Shown here: one piece after another, positions 24,222 through 34,744 of the stretch
Layout of the letters: every line of letters starts with the position of its first letter
Numbering within the stretch: the first letter of the stretch is position 1
NCBI RefSeq assembly: GCF_900176395.1
Contig: NZ_FWXL01000007.1
Location: forward strand, 124,001-188,000
Length of the DNA stretch: 64,000 bases
Direction: 5' to 3'
DNA from: Novosphingobium sp. B1
GTDB taxonomy: Bacteria; Pseudomonadota; Alphaproteobacteria; Sphingomonadales; Sphingomonadaceae
Notes under the pieces: generated by a model
What the model was told of the DNA's origin: nothing
The model's database searches: none
The model's input: the letters and a program-made list of their open reading frames with translations, nothing else
Position numbers and translations under genes: made by a program

Positions 24222-24377
24222 AAGGCTGAATTACGAAGAAATTCAGTACTTTTGCCTGCTTGAAGGCGCCTTTGCTGGCCCGGGGTCCCTCAAGGCCAGC
24301 ACCTTGCACACGCGTGTATCGCAACCTGTGCGCTTGGCCGCTTTCCAAGCGACGGAAGCGGCCCTATTCCCCCGGCG

Positions 24378-25754
24378 ATGTCCGAAACGCCCAATCATGG
24401 CTGGCCGCAGGAAATGCGCGCGATGCTCAGGCTCGCGGCGCCACTGGTTGGCGCGAACCTGCTGCAGATGGCCGTATTTGCCGTCGACGTGGTCTTCGTG
24501 GCGCGCCTTGGCCCTGAAGCACTTGCCGCATCATCTTTGTCGGTAGCACTTTTCGGGCTGCTGATATGGAGCATGACCGGTCTGGTCGGTGCTGCTTCGC
24601 CGCTGATCGCAGCCGAACTCGGCCGCCGGTCCCATGCAGTGCGCGAGGTGCGCCGGACAGTTCGCATGGCCGGTTGGGCAGGCCTGTGCGCGGCGTTTGT
24701 CGCGATGGGCGTATGCCTGCTCGGCGGCCCGTTGATGAAGCTTACCGGCCAGGATCCGGGCGTGGTCGCCCGCGCGGTGCCGTTCCTGCAAGTCCTGATG
24801 CTGGCATCGATCCCGGCGGTTCTTGCCGCGCTGTTGCGCACCGTTGTCGCAACGCTGGGCAAGCCGGGGATCGGCACCGCCATCACCGGAATGGCGGTGG
24901 CGGTCAACGCACTGGGCAACTGGGTGTTCGTGTTCGGCCATTTCGGCGCGCCGGAACTGGGCCTGGTCGGGTCAGCCATATCGAGCGTCGTCACCAGCAT
25001 CGCCATGCTGATCGCCTTCATGCTGGTAATACGATTTGACCGCCGCCTGCACCGCTACCGGTTGCTCGGTCGCTGGTGGAAGCCCGAATGGAAGCGCTTT
25101 GCCGACGTATTGCGGATCGGCCTGCCGATCTGCGGGACGATCATCGCCGAAGCCGGCATGTTCAACGGCGCGGCCTTTGCGATGGGCAGGATCGGCGAGA
25201 CCGAGCTTGCGGCGCATACGGTGGCCCTGCAATTCGCAGCGATTGCCTTCCAGGTGCCGTTCGGCGTGGGGCAAGCCGCCACCATCCGGGTCGGCCTTGC
25301 CTATGGCGCGCGCGACAATGCCGCGATCGCGCTGGCGGGCAAGGTTGCGACCCAGCTCGGCATCGGTTTCATGGTCCTGTCTGCCGGTGCGATGCTGGCC
25401 TTCCCCTACCAGCTCCTGCATCTCTATATCGACCCTGCAGCCCCCGAAAACGCGCGAATGGTCGTACTGGCAATGCAGTACATGGTCGTCGCGGCAGCCT
25501 TCCAGCTGTTCGACGGGGCGCAGGCGGTTGGCGCGAGCATGCTGCGCGGCCTGCAGGATACGCGCGTACCCATGCTCATTGCGATCTTCGGCTACTGGGT
25601 GCCCGGCGTCGGCACCGCGCTCTGGCTGGGCCTGTTCACCCCGTTTGGCGGACTTGGCGTATGGATCGGCCTGCTGGTTGGGCTGGTCTTCGTCGCTGCA
25701 CTGCTGCACTGGCGCTGGAGCCGTCGCGCCACTCTCGGCCTCCTGCCCGCCTGA
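24378..25754 (+). CDS. MATE family multidrug/cation efflux transporter
   Basis: A 458-residue inner-membrane antiporter of the MATE (NorM-like) family, exporting cationic compounds with Na+ or H+. Twelve hydrophobic segments are visible in two homologous halves, the first starting at MLRLAAPLVGANLLQMAVFAVDVVFVARLG. The inter-half pattern MFNGAAFAMGRIGETELAAHTVALQFAAIAFQVPFGVGQAATIRVG is characteristic of segments 7-8. No regulator is adjacent except the divergent histidine kinase gene. Substrate is unknown. The 150 bp downstream leads into the groES control region. Confidence 0.92.
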   Translation: MSETPNHGWPQEMRAMLRLAAPLVGANLLQMAVFAVDVVFVARLGPEALAASSLSVALFGLLIWSMTGLVGAASPLIAAELGRRSHAVREVRRTVRMAGWAGLCAAFVAMGVCLLGGPLMKLTGQDPGVVARAVPFLQVLMLASIPAVLAALLRTVVATLGKPGIGTAITGMAVAVNALGNWVFVFGHFGAPELGLVGSAISSVVTSIAMLIAFMLVIRFDRRLHRYRLLGRWWKPEWKRFADVLRIGLPICGTIIAEAGMFNGAAFAMGRIGETELAAHTVALQFAAIAFQVPFGVGQAATIRVGLAYGARDNAAIALAGKVATQLGIGFMVLSAGAMLAFPYQLLHLYIDPAAPENARMVVLAMQYMVVAAAFQLFDGAQAVGASMLRGLQDTRVPMLIAIFGYWVPGVGTALWLGLFTPFGGLGVWIGLLVGLVFVAALLHWRWSRRATLGLLPA

Positions 25755-25808
25755 GGCCACGGCCTGCCGCAACGTTCATTTGCGCGAAAAGATTCTGCGT
25801 CAGACCCA

Positions 25809-25837
25809 TTGACGCCCCTTCCGCAGGCACCCATATG
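25809..25837 (+). promoter_or_regulatory. Putative groESL promoter
   Basis: TTGACG (25809-25814) and CATATG (25832-25837) are separated by 17 bp, eight bases upstream of the CIRCE operator. The ACCCATAT around the -10 also resembles a sigma-32-type element, so heat-shock sigma use is possible. Read by eye; not decisive. Confidence 0.45.
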
Positions 25838-25844
25838 CCGCCCG

Positions 25845-25871
25845 CTGGCACTCTCAACCCGAGAGTGCCAA
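25845..25871. promoter_or_regulatory. CIRCE operator (HrcA binding site) of groESL
   Basis: CTGGCACTC, nine spacer bases, then GAGTGCCAA. This is the CIRCE dyad TTAGCACTC-N9-GAGTGCTAA with the G/C variants common in GC-rich alphaproteobacteria. It lies 34 bp before the groES ATG, where HrcA binding would block transcription at normal temperature. Confidence 0.93.
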
Positions 25872-25905
25872 GGCACATTTTTTAACTTGGAAGAGGGAGC
25901 AACCC

Positions 25906-26193
25906 ATGACTTTCCGTCCGCTGCACGATCGCGTGCTCGTACGCCGCGTCGAAGCCGAGGAAAAGACTGCCGGCGGGATCATCATCCCCGACAGCGCCAA
26001 GGAAAAGCCCGCTGAAGGCGAAATCGTCGCCACCGGCACCGGCGCCCGCGCCGAGAACGGCACGATCACCCCGCTCGACGTCAAGGTCGGCGACCGCGTG
26101 CTGTTCGGCAAGTGGTCCGGCACCGAAGTCAAGGTTTCGGGCGAAGACCTGCTGATCATGAAGGAATCGGACATCCTGGGCGTGATCGGCTGA
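25906..26193 (+). CDS. groES: Co-chaperonin GroES
   Basis: A 95-residue lid of the GroEL folding chamber. The [38 protein letters not shown] segment includes the mobile loop ([12 protein letters not shown]) that docks onto Gro[34 protein letters not shown] is the typical C-terminal part. GGAGC lies about 9 bases before the ATG. It is the first gene of the groESL operon, 51 bp ahead of groEL, under a CIRCE operator. Confidence 0.98.
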   Translation: MTFRPLHDRVLVRRVEAEEKTAGGIIIPDSAKEKPAEGEIVATGTGARAENGTITPLDVKVGDRVLFGKWSGTEVKVSGEDLLIMKESDILGVIG

Positions 26194-26214
26194 GCCGAGA
26201 CCCGGATTTCCTGA

Positions 26215-27888
<1,674 letters not shown>

Positions 27889-27917
27889 GTCCAAGCAGCA
27901 CACGCTGACAGGAAAAC

Positions 27918-27948
27918 GGGCCGGGGGAGCAATCCTCCGGCCCTTTTT
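27918..27948 (+). terminator. Intrinsic terminator of groESL
   Basis: GGGCCGGGGGA (27918-27928) pairs with TCCTCCGGCCC (27933-27943) through a GCAA tetraloop with one G-T pair. Five T residues follow: a classical rho-independent terminator. Confidence 0.95.
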
Positions 27949-28022
27949 CTGTCTTGCCGGGAACAACCGCCGACAAGCGGATTTGTGTATGCGATGAACC
28001 GTGCCTGGCCCGCAGCAAGCTT

Positions 28023-29690
28023 ATGGTGCCGCTCTTGAGCAGCGATCACCACAGCTTGATGATGGTTGCAGCGGCACACGACGGTGCGATCTACCGGACG
28101 CTGTTCGAGAACATGGATGATGGCTTCTGCGTCATCCGCTTTCTCGATGGGCCGCATGGACCGCTTTCCGACTATCTCCATGTCCTCGCCAACCCCGCGT
28201 ACGAACGCCACACCAGCATCGCCAACGTCGTCGGGCAATACCTGCGCGAAATGGTCCCGGACGAAGCCGACGACTGGATCGCCTTTTACGGGAAGGTCTT
28301 GCGCACCGGGGAACCCCTGAGCTTTCGCAATGAGCTGGTGGCAACGGGCCGCCATCTCGAAGTGTCCTCGTTCCGCATAGGCAGCTTCGAAGATCGCCTC
28401 GTCGCGGTGCTGTTCAAGGACGTGACCGACCGTGTCCGGGCCGAAGGCGCACTGCAACAGTTGAACGAAACGCTGGAACTGCGCGTGAAGCAGGCACTGG
28501 AAGAGCGTGAGGCGGTAGAACTCGCGCTGCGGCAGGCACAGAAGATGGAAGCCGTAGGGCAGTTGACCGGCGGCCTTGCACACGATTTCAACAACCTCCT
28601 GGCGGGCATCACCGGCGCGTTCGAACTGATCGCCCGTCGTATCGAGAAAGGCCGCGCCGACGAGGTTCCGCGCTATGTGGAAGCGGGTCTGGCTGCAGCA
28701 CAGCGGGCCGCGGCCCTGACCCATCGCTTGCTTGCGTTCTCACGCCGACAGACTCTCGCCCCCAAGCCGACCGACATGAACGCGCTGATGGCCGATTTCA
28801 TCGAACTTGTGCGTCGCACCATGGGGCCCGATATCGCGGTGGAAACCTGCGGAGATGTGCAACTCTGGCCCGCGATGGTTGACACAAACCAGCTTGAAAA
28901 CGCCGTTCTCAACCTGTGCATCAATGCCCGCGACGCCATGACCGGGGGCGGACGGCTCGTCATTTCCACGAAGAACGTCACGCTTGACGAGGACGGGGCG
29001 CTGGCCCGGGGCCTGACACCCGGCGATTATGCCACGATCAGCGTTGCCGATGACGGTGCCGGCATCGCCGATCATGACATCGAACGTGTCTTCGAACCGT
29101 TTTTCACCACCAAGCCGACGGGCCGCGGCACGGGCCTTGGCCTGTCGATGGTTTACGGCTTTGCGCGGCAGAGCAACGGCCTCGTGCGTATTCGATCCCG
29201 CCTTGGTGAAGGCACGCTCGTGCGGATTTACCTGCCGCGATACCAGGGCACGGTGGAGGCCGCGCACCAGACCTCACCGCATCACCAGATGCTTTCGCTG
29301 CCTGATGCCATGGTGCTCGTCGTCGACGACGAACCGACGGTGCGCATGATGATGGTGGACGCCCTCGGCCTCGTTGGCATCCGCTGTCTCGAAGCCAGTG
29401 ACGGTGCAACGGCCATCGAACAGCTCGATCGCTTCCCGGATATTGACCTGCTGGTGACCGATGTCGGACTTCCCGGTGGTATCAACGGGCGGCAGGTCGC
29501 CGACGAGGCGCGGCGCCGCCGTCCTGATCTCGCGGTATTGTTCGTCACCGGCTATGCCGACCGCATCAACCTGCTCGAAGATCCCGAGGCTGCCGATATC
29601 GACGTGCTGACCAAGCCGTTCGGGATCGAGGACCTTCAGAACCGCGTTGCAACGCTGCTCGGCGCTGCAAAGGTCAGCCCTGCGCCCTGA
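28023..29690 (+). CDS. Hybrid sensor histidine kinase with PAS and receiver domains
   Basis: A soluble hybrid kinase of 555 residues from the ATG at 28023. A PAS-like sensor (about 15-140, YRTLFENMDDGFCVIRFLDG… to FKDVTDRVRAEG) leads into a coiled coil. HisKA has the phospho-acceptor in GQLTGGLAHDFNNLLAGI. The ATPase domain has NAVLNLCINARDAM and DDGAGIADHDIERVFEPFFTTKPTGRGTGLGLSMVYG. The C-terminal receiver carries VLVVDDEP and the acceptor Asp in LLVTDVGLPG, then the conserved Lys in VLTKPFG. No membrane segment is present. The frame is open to a TTG at 27954, too close to the groEL terminator. No output regulator or HPt gene is adjacent. Confidence 0.9.
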   Translation: MVPLLSSDHHSLMMVAAAHDGAIYRTLFENMDDGFCVIRFLDGPHGPLSDYLHVLANPAYERHTSIANVVGQYLREMVPDEADDWIAFYGKVLRTGEPLSFRNELVATGRHLEVSSFRIGSFEDRLVAVLFKDVTDRVRAEGALQQLNETLELRVKQALEEREAVELALRQAQKMEAVGQLTGGLAHDFNNLLAGITGAFELIARRIEKGRADEVPRYVEAGLAAAQRAAALTHRLLAFSRRQTLAPKPTDMNALMADFIELVRRTMGPDIAVETCGDVQLWPAMVDTNQLENAVLNLCINARDAMTGGGRLVISTKNVTLDEDGALARGLTPGDYATISVADDGAGIADHDIERVFEPFFTTKPTGRGTGLGLSMVYGFARQSNGLVRIRSRLGEGTLVRIYLPRYQGTVEAAHQTSPHHQMLSLPDAMVLVVDDEPTVRMMMVDALGLVGIRCLEASDGATAIEQLDRFPDIDLLVTDVGLPGGINGRQVADEARRRRPDLAVLFVTGYADRINLLEDPEAADIDVLTKPFGIEDLQNRVATLLGAAKVSPAP

Positions 29691-30231
29691 CCCGCTCGAA
29701 CAGGTCCACCATCACGCCGTCGCCTAAATCGTGCTCGTCGTAACGGAGGTATCCCAGGCGCTCGGCCAGCTTAACTGAGGAGGCATTACCGCGCTCGATC
29801 ATGCAGCACGTCCGCGGCAACATGTGGACCGTGTCGATCCAGCGCAGCACTTCTGCCATGGCTTCGGCAGCGTAGCCCCTGCCCCAATAAGGTTTGGCCA
29901 CGATCCATCCGGCTTCGGCAACGTCGTCCATTCCCTTGCCGAACCCGCGCATCGAATGGAACACGCCAAGCTGCCCGACGAACTCTCCGGTGCTGCGTTC
30001 GAACGCCATCAGGGTGCCGTAACCGTAGAAGAACCACGATCCCCCGCCCCGCAAGGCGCGCGAAAACATGTCGGTCACAGGATCGGCTGCTCTTGGCCCG
30101 AGAAAGCGACAGACATCGGGATCGGCGACAAGGTCGCGCAGCAGATGATGATCGTCCCGACCGGGGGTCCGCAGCAGCAGCCTTTCGGTCTCAAGCACGA
30201 GGGCGGATGGGAGCAATCGGTCTTGCGTCAC
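29674..30231 (-). CDS. GNAT family N-acetyltransferase (RimJ/RimL-like)
   Basis: Acetyl-CoA-dependent acetyltransferase of 185 residues. The beginning LVLETERLLLRTPGRDDHHLLRDLVADPDVCRFLG is typical of the RimJ/RimL branch. The acetyl-CoA-binding region is EAGWIVAKPYWGRGYAAEAMAEVLRW, followed by ERGNASSVKLAERLGYLRYDE. It starts with GTG at 30231, overlapping the DUF445 stop (TTGTGA), so it is translationally coupled as the last gene of the HlyD-RND-DUF445-GNAT operon. Its 3' end overlaps that of the hybrid kinase by 17 bp on the opposite strand. Substrate unknown; a role tied to the pump is only positional. Confidence 0.87.
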   Translation of the reverse strand: MTQDRLLPSALVLETERLLLRTPGRDDHHLLRDLVADPDVCRFLGPRAADPVTDMFSRALRGGGSWFFYGYGTLMAFERSTGEFVGQLGVFHSMRGFGKGMDDVAEAGWIVAKPYWGRGYAAEAMAEVLRWIDTVHMLPRTCCMIERGNASSVKLAERLGYLRYDEHDLGDGVMVDLFERVRAQG

Positions 30232-31556
30232 AACGCGAGGTCTATGGCATGCAGGGTCAGCCCGACAAGCCCGCCAACCAGCGTGCCGTTGATCCGGATG
30301 AACTGCAGGTCGCGGCCGACGGCGCCCTCGATACGGTCGGTCACCGTGCGCGCGTCCCAGCGCTTCACGGTTTCCGAAACCAGCCTGACGATTTGCCCGC
30401 CATAGCGCGTGGCAATGCCGACGAGCGTGCGCCGGGCAAACCGGTTGACCATGCGCTGCAGGCGAGGATCGCGCTGCAGGGCCCCACCGAGTTCTGCAAG
30501 GCTTGCCCCGAACTGCCCGCCAAGGGCACCGTGGGGGTTGCGTACGGTCTGCAGAAGGCGCGTGCGACCCCGCTCCCACAGCCCGTCGAGCCAACGCGCG
30601 AAGGCCGGATTGTCGAGCACTTCACGCTTCATCTGCTCGACCTTCGCCTGCATCCCGGCATCGTGCAGCAAGTCGTGCGCCAGGTTCTGCAGGCCTTCCT
30701 CGATCTTGCGACGCAAGGGATGGTCGGGAACGACCAGCGTTTCCGCAAGCAGCTTGTAGAGGCCATCGAGGATGCCGTTTGCAAGCTTCTCGTCGAGCCC
30801 GGTCCAACGCAGCACGCCGTTGGCGCGCTCATGGATCGTAGCGTGGATCAGCGGCTCGTTCGCCTCGATCGTCTCGGCCGCCTTGCGGATCAGGCTCTCG
30901 ATCACCGGCATGTGCCGGCCATCGGCAATAGCTGCGCCGAGCAGCTGTCCCAGCAAGGGCGCCAGATCCAGCTTTTCGAGCTGCCGGCGCAAGGCACCTT
31001 TGGCAATGCCGCCCAGTTCGTCCGGGTCGAGGGATTCGAGCACGTCGGCCAACAGGCCCGCTGCGCCATCCCGAAGACGGCTTTCACCGCCGCGGGGGTC
31101 TGCCAGAAATGCGCCGGCCGCAGCTGCAGCGTTCACCGCACCCATGCGCCGGGCGACGACTTGCGGGGTGAGGAAGTTCGTCTGCAGGAACGTCGCCATC
31201 GTGTCGGCGATGCGATCCTTGTTCTCGGGAATGATGGCCGTGTGCGGAATCGGCAGGCCAAGCGGGTGCCGGAACAGCGCCGTCACGGCAAACCAGTCTG
31301 CCAAACCGCCCACCATGGCTGCTTCTGCAAAAGCGCGCACGAAGCCGATGGCCGGGTGCAGGTGCTCCTGACTGCGTGCAAAGGCGTAGATCACCGCCAT
31401 CGCCAGCAGCAACAGCGTCGCCACAAGGCGCATGCGCCTTGCTCGGTCTGGCGCTGCGCCGCTCACCCACGCACCAGCCCCTCTCAGGCGGTGCACCCTG
31501 CTCCCGGCATCTCTTGCGACTGGCGCACCGGTCCGATCGGTTTGGTTGGCGATCAC
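30228..31556 (-). CDS. DUF445 membrane protein (YjiN-like)
   Basis: A 442-residue DUF445 protein of unknown function. A hydrophobic segment near residue 42 (RLVATLLLLAMAVIYAFA) is followed by the family's hallmark ADWFAVTALFRHPLGLPIPHTAIIPENKDRIADTMA. A long amphipathic helical body comes next, with a C-terminal hydrophobic segment (FIRINGTLVGGLVGLTLHAI). The start is GTG at 31556, overlapping the RND pump's stop by four bases; a downstream Met at the membrane segment is a weaker alternative. Tight coupling on both sides suggests it is produced together with the efflux pump, which is not an association I know as general. Confidence 0.88.
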   Translation of the reverse strand: MIANQTDRTGAPVARDAGSRVHRLRGAGAWVSGAAPDRARRMRLVATLLLLAMAVIYAFARSQEHLHPAIGFVRAFAEAAMVGGLADWFAVTALFRHPLGLPIPHTAIIPENKDRIADTMATFLQTNFLTPQVVARRMGAVNAAAAAGAFLADPRGGESRLRDGAAGLLADVLESLDPDELGGIAKGALRRQLEKLDLAPLLGQLLGAAIADGRHMPVIESLIRKAAETIEANEPLIHATIHERANGVLRWTGLDEKLANGILDGLYKLLAETLVVPDHPLRRKIEEGLQNLAHDLLHDAGMQAKVEQMKREVLDNPAFARWLDGLWERGRTRLLQTVRNPHGALGGQFGASLAELGGALQRDPRLQRMVNRFARRTLVGIATRYGGQIVRLVSETVKRWDARTVTDRIEGAVGRDLQFIRINGTLVGGLVGLTLHAIDLAL

Positions 31557-34500
31557 TCCGCCGGTAATGCCTCGTGCACGGGTTCGTTCCGGGGCTGGCC
31601 AGTCATGTCGTTGCGGGGATCATGCCCCAGCAGGTTGCGCGCCAGCCACGGCCCGAGCCGCTTTTCAACGCCATCGGCAAGGCTGAAACCAGCCGGCACG
31701 ATAAGCAAGGTCAGGGCGGTCGAGAGCGTCAGGCCGCCGATGACGACGATACCCATCGGCGCACGCCAGCCGCTGTCGCCGCCAATCGCCAGCGACGTCG
31801 GGATCATGCCTGCGACCATCGCGACCGTGGTCATGATAATCGGCTGCGCACGCTTGTGGCCGGCTTCGACGATCGCTTCGAGCTTGTTCTTGCCGGTCGC
31901 CATTTCCTCGAGCGCGAAGTCGATCAGCAGGATCGAGTTCTTGGCGACGATGCCGAACAGCATCAGTATGCCGATGAACACCGGCAGCGAAAGCGCCTGC
32001 CCGACGGCCCAGATCGCCAGCAATCCGCCAAGCGGCGCGAGGAACAGCGACCCCATGTTGACCAGCGGCGAAATGAAGCGGTGATAGAGCAGCACCAGCA
32101 CCGAAAAGACCAGCAGGATGCCCGATGCGACCGCAATCAGGAAGTTGGTGATCAGTTCGTTCTGGAACTTGTCCTCGCCCGCGGCCGTGTTGGAGACGCC
32201 CTGCGGCAGGTTCTTCATGATCGGCAGCTTCGCGATGGCGGCCATCGCATCGCCCTTGACCACGCCGGGAGGCAAGTCTGCCCCGACGAAGACACGGCGG
32301 CTCTGGTTATAGCGCTGGATCTGCGTAGGTCCTGAACCGAAGCCGATTTCCGCCACGCGCGAAAGCGGCACCGACCCGCCCGAGGCAGTGGGCACCGGAA
32401 GGTTTTCGATCGTCGACAGGTCGCGGCGCGATTCGACCGGCAGCTTGACGCGGATCGGAACCTGACGGTCTGACAGCGAGAACTTGGCGCTGTTCTGGTC
32501 GATCTCGCCCTGGGTTGCGATGCGGATGACCTGGCTGAGCGACTGCGTGGTCACGCCAAGGTCGGCAGCAAGGTCAAGGCGGGGACGGATGATCACTTCG
32601 GGCCTGCGCAAATCGGCACTGATGCGCGGTGCCACGACCAGCGAAAGCTGGCTCATCTGGTCAACCAGGGTCTGCGCGGTCTTCTGGAGAAGCTCGGGAT
32701 CCGAGCCTGCCAGCATGATGCTGATCGGCCGACCCGAACCACCGCCCGGACCGCTTGGCCCCTGCGCCTGGAACGTCACGCGCGCGTCGGCGATCTTCTG
32801 CAGTTGCGGCGTGAGCTCGCGTTCGAAATCGAGGCTGGACCGCACGCGGTCCTTGCGCAGATTGACGTAGATGTTGCCACGCGCTTCGCGCACCGAGGCA
32901 AGCTGCGATTCCACTTCCTGCTGGCTGGCAAGCAGGCTGACGACCTGGCTCACCTTGCGCTCGCTCTGCTCGAGCGTCGTGCCGGGCACCATCTCGATGT
33001 TGACCGTGCTCGAGTCGCTGTCGGTATCGGGGAAGAACTGCGCGGGAATGACGGTGAACATGACCAGCGTCAGCAGCAGCGCCACAAAGCCGATGCCCAT
33101 CATCCACACGCGATGATCGCGCAGCCGGGCGAGGAAACGGCGGCGCGGATGACGCGCGCGATAGGCCTTGGCCTTCGACGTATCCAGCGACCAGCCGAGG
33201 ATTTTCATGTACTGATCCATCCAGCGCCCGCCGCCGTGCTCGGCCTCGCCATGCGCCTTGAGGAAGTAGGCGGCGATCATCGGCGTGATCATGCGCGCAA
33301 CAAGCAGCGAGAACAGCACGGAGATTACGACCGTCAGGCCGAAGTTCTTGAAGAACTGGCCCGAAACCCCGGGCATCAAAGCAACCGGGAAGAACACCGC
33401 GACGATCGAGAACGTCGTGGCGACAACTGCCAGGCCGATCTCGTCGGCCGCGTCGATTGCCGCCTGATAGGCGGTCTTGCCCATGCGCATGTGTCGCACG
33501 ATGTTCTCGATCTCGACGATGGCATCGTCGACCAGCACACCCGCCACGAGCCCGAGGGCAAGCAACGACATCTGGTTGAGCGTGAAGCCCATGAGATCGA
33601 GCACCCAGAAGGTGGGGATCGAGGACAGCGGAATGGCAATCGCCGACACGATGGTGGCGCGCCAATCACGCAGGAAGAAGAACACCACAATCACGGCCAG
33701 CACCGCGCCTTCGACCATCGCGTTCATCGAGGAACGGTACTGGTCCTTGGTGTAGGTGACCGAGGTGAACAGCAGTTCGAAGTGAATCTTGCCGCCCTGC
33801 TCCTTCTCGATCTTCGCCATTTCCTTGAGCGCGCCGTCATAGACCGACACGTCGGATTCGCCACGGGCGCGGGACATGGAGAAGGTCACGACGGCGCGGC
33901 CGTTGAACTTCGAGATCGAGGTCAGCTCGCTGTAGGAATCGCGAACGTCGGCAACATCGGACAGGCGCACCCGGCGGTTGCCGCCAAGGGTGATCTCGGT
34001 CTGGGAGAGGTCGTAGGCCGTCTTGGCGTTGCCGAGCACGCGGACCGACTGGCGCGATCCGGCGACTTCGGTGCGGCCACCGGCGGCATTGATGTTGACC
34101 TGCCGCAGCGCGGCGTTGACCTGGCTGGCCGTCACGCCAAGGGCGTTCATCTTGGCCGGATCGAGCGTGACCGCGATTTCACGGTTTACGCCGCCCGAGC
34201 GGCTCACTTCGGCCATTCCCGGAACAGTCAGCAACCGCTTGGCGATGGTGTCGTCGATGAACCACGAAAGCTGCTCGATGGTCATGTCGTCGGCGGCGAC
34301 CGCGAAGTAGGCGATCGGGCTCGACGAGGTTTCGACCTTGAATACCTGCGGTTCGAGAATCCCTTCGGGCAGGTCGGACCGGATCTGGTCGACCTGGTTC
34401 TTGACCTCGTTGACCGCGGCGTTGATGTCCTGACCGATCTTGAACTGGACCTGGGTCTGGCTGCTACCCTCCGATGCGGTGGAGGTCAGGGTGTCGACGC

Positions 34501-34735
34501 CTGCGATCGAACGCACCGCGGATTCCACGCGCTGCGTGATCTGGTTCTCGATCTCGGTCGGTGCTGCGCCCGGCTGCGAGATCTGGACGATGACGACCGG
34601 GAATTCGATGTCGGGGTTGTCCTGCACCTTCATCTGCATGAAGGACACCAACCCCGCCAGCGTCAGCCCGAGGAACAGGACGATCGGTACGACCGGGTTG
34701 CGGATGCACCAGGACGAGATGTTCTGGAAATTCAT
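31553..34735 (-). CDS. RND efflux transporter permease (HAE1-type, hydrophobe/amphiphile)
   Basis: A 1060-residue inner-membrane proton antiporter of the AcrB-related RND superfamily. TM1 is [22 protein letters not shown]. Large periplasmic loops follow TM1 and TM7. The TM4 motif [21 protein letters not shown] contains the paired Asp of the proton relay. The second half has [25 protein letters not shown]. The [26 protein letters not shown] stretch is typical of the VexF/OqxB-like HAE1 branch. It follows the HlyD adaptor by nine bases and overlaps DUF445 by four. No outer-membrane TolC gene is in the operon. Substrates are unknown. Confidence 0.96.
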   Translation of the reverse strand: MNFQNISSWCIRNPVVPIVLFLGLTLAGLVSFMQMKVQDNPDIEFPVVIVQISQPGAAPTEIENQITQRVESAVRSIAGVDTLTSTASEGSSQTQVQFKIGQDINAAVNEVKNQVDQIRSDLPEGILEPQVFKVETSSSPIAYFAVAADDMTIEQLSWFIDDTIAKRLLTVPGMAEVSRSGGVNREIAVTLDPAKMNALGVTASQVNAALRQVNINAAGGRTEVAGSRQSVRVLGNAKTAYDLSQTEITLGGNRRVRLSDVADVRDSYSELTSISKFNGRAVVTFSMSRARGESDVSVYDGALKEMAKIEKEQGGKIHFELLFTSVTYTKDQYRSSMNAMVEGAVLAVIVVFFFLRDWRATIVSAIAIPLSSIPTFWVLDLMGFTLNQMSLLALGLVAGVLVDDAIVEIENIVRHMRMGKTAYQAAIDAADEIGLAVVATTFSIVAVFFPVALMPGVSGQFFKNFGLTVVISVLFSLLVARMITPMIAAYFLKAHGEAEHGGGRWMDQYMKILGWSLDTSKAKAYRARHPRRRFLARLRDHRVWMMGIGFVALLLTLVMFTVIPAQFFPDTDSDSSTVNIEMVPGTTLEQSERKVSQVVSLLASQQEVESQLASVREARGNIYVNLRKDRVRSSLDFERELTPQLQKIADARVTFQAQGPSGPGGGSGRPISIMLAGSDPELLQKTAQTLVDQMSQLSLVVAPRISADLRRPEVIIRPRLDLAADLGVTTQSLSQVIRIATQGEIDQNSAKFSLSDRQVPIRVKLPVESRRDLSTIENLPVPTASGGSVPLSRVAEIGFGSGPTQIQRYNQSRRVFVGADLPPGVVKGDAMAAIAKLPIMKNLPQGVSNTAAGEDKFQNELITNFLIAVASGILLVFSVLVLLYHRFISPLVNMGSLFLAPLGGLLAIWAVGQALSLPVFIGILMLFGIVAKNSILLIDFALEEMATGKNKLEAIVEAGHKRAQPIIMTTVAMVAGMIPTSLAIGGDSGWRAPMGIVVIGGLTLSTALTLLIVPAGFSLADGVEKRLGPWLARNLLGHDPRNDMTGQPRNEPVHEALPAE

Positions 34736-34744
34736 GCCCTGGCC

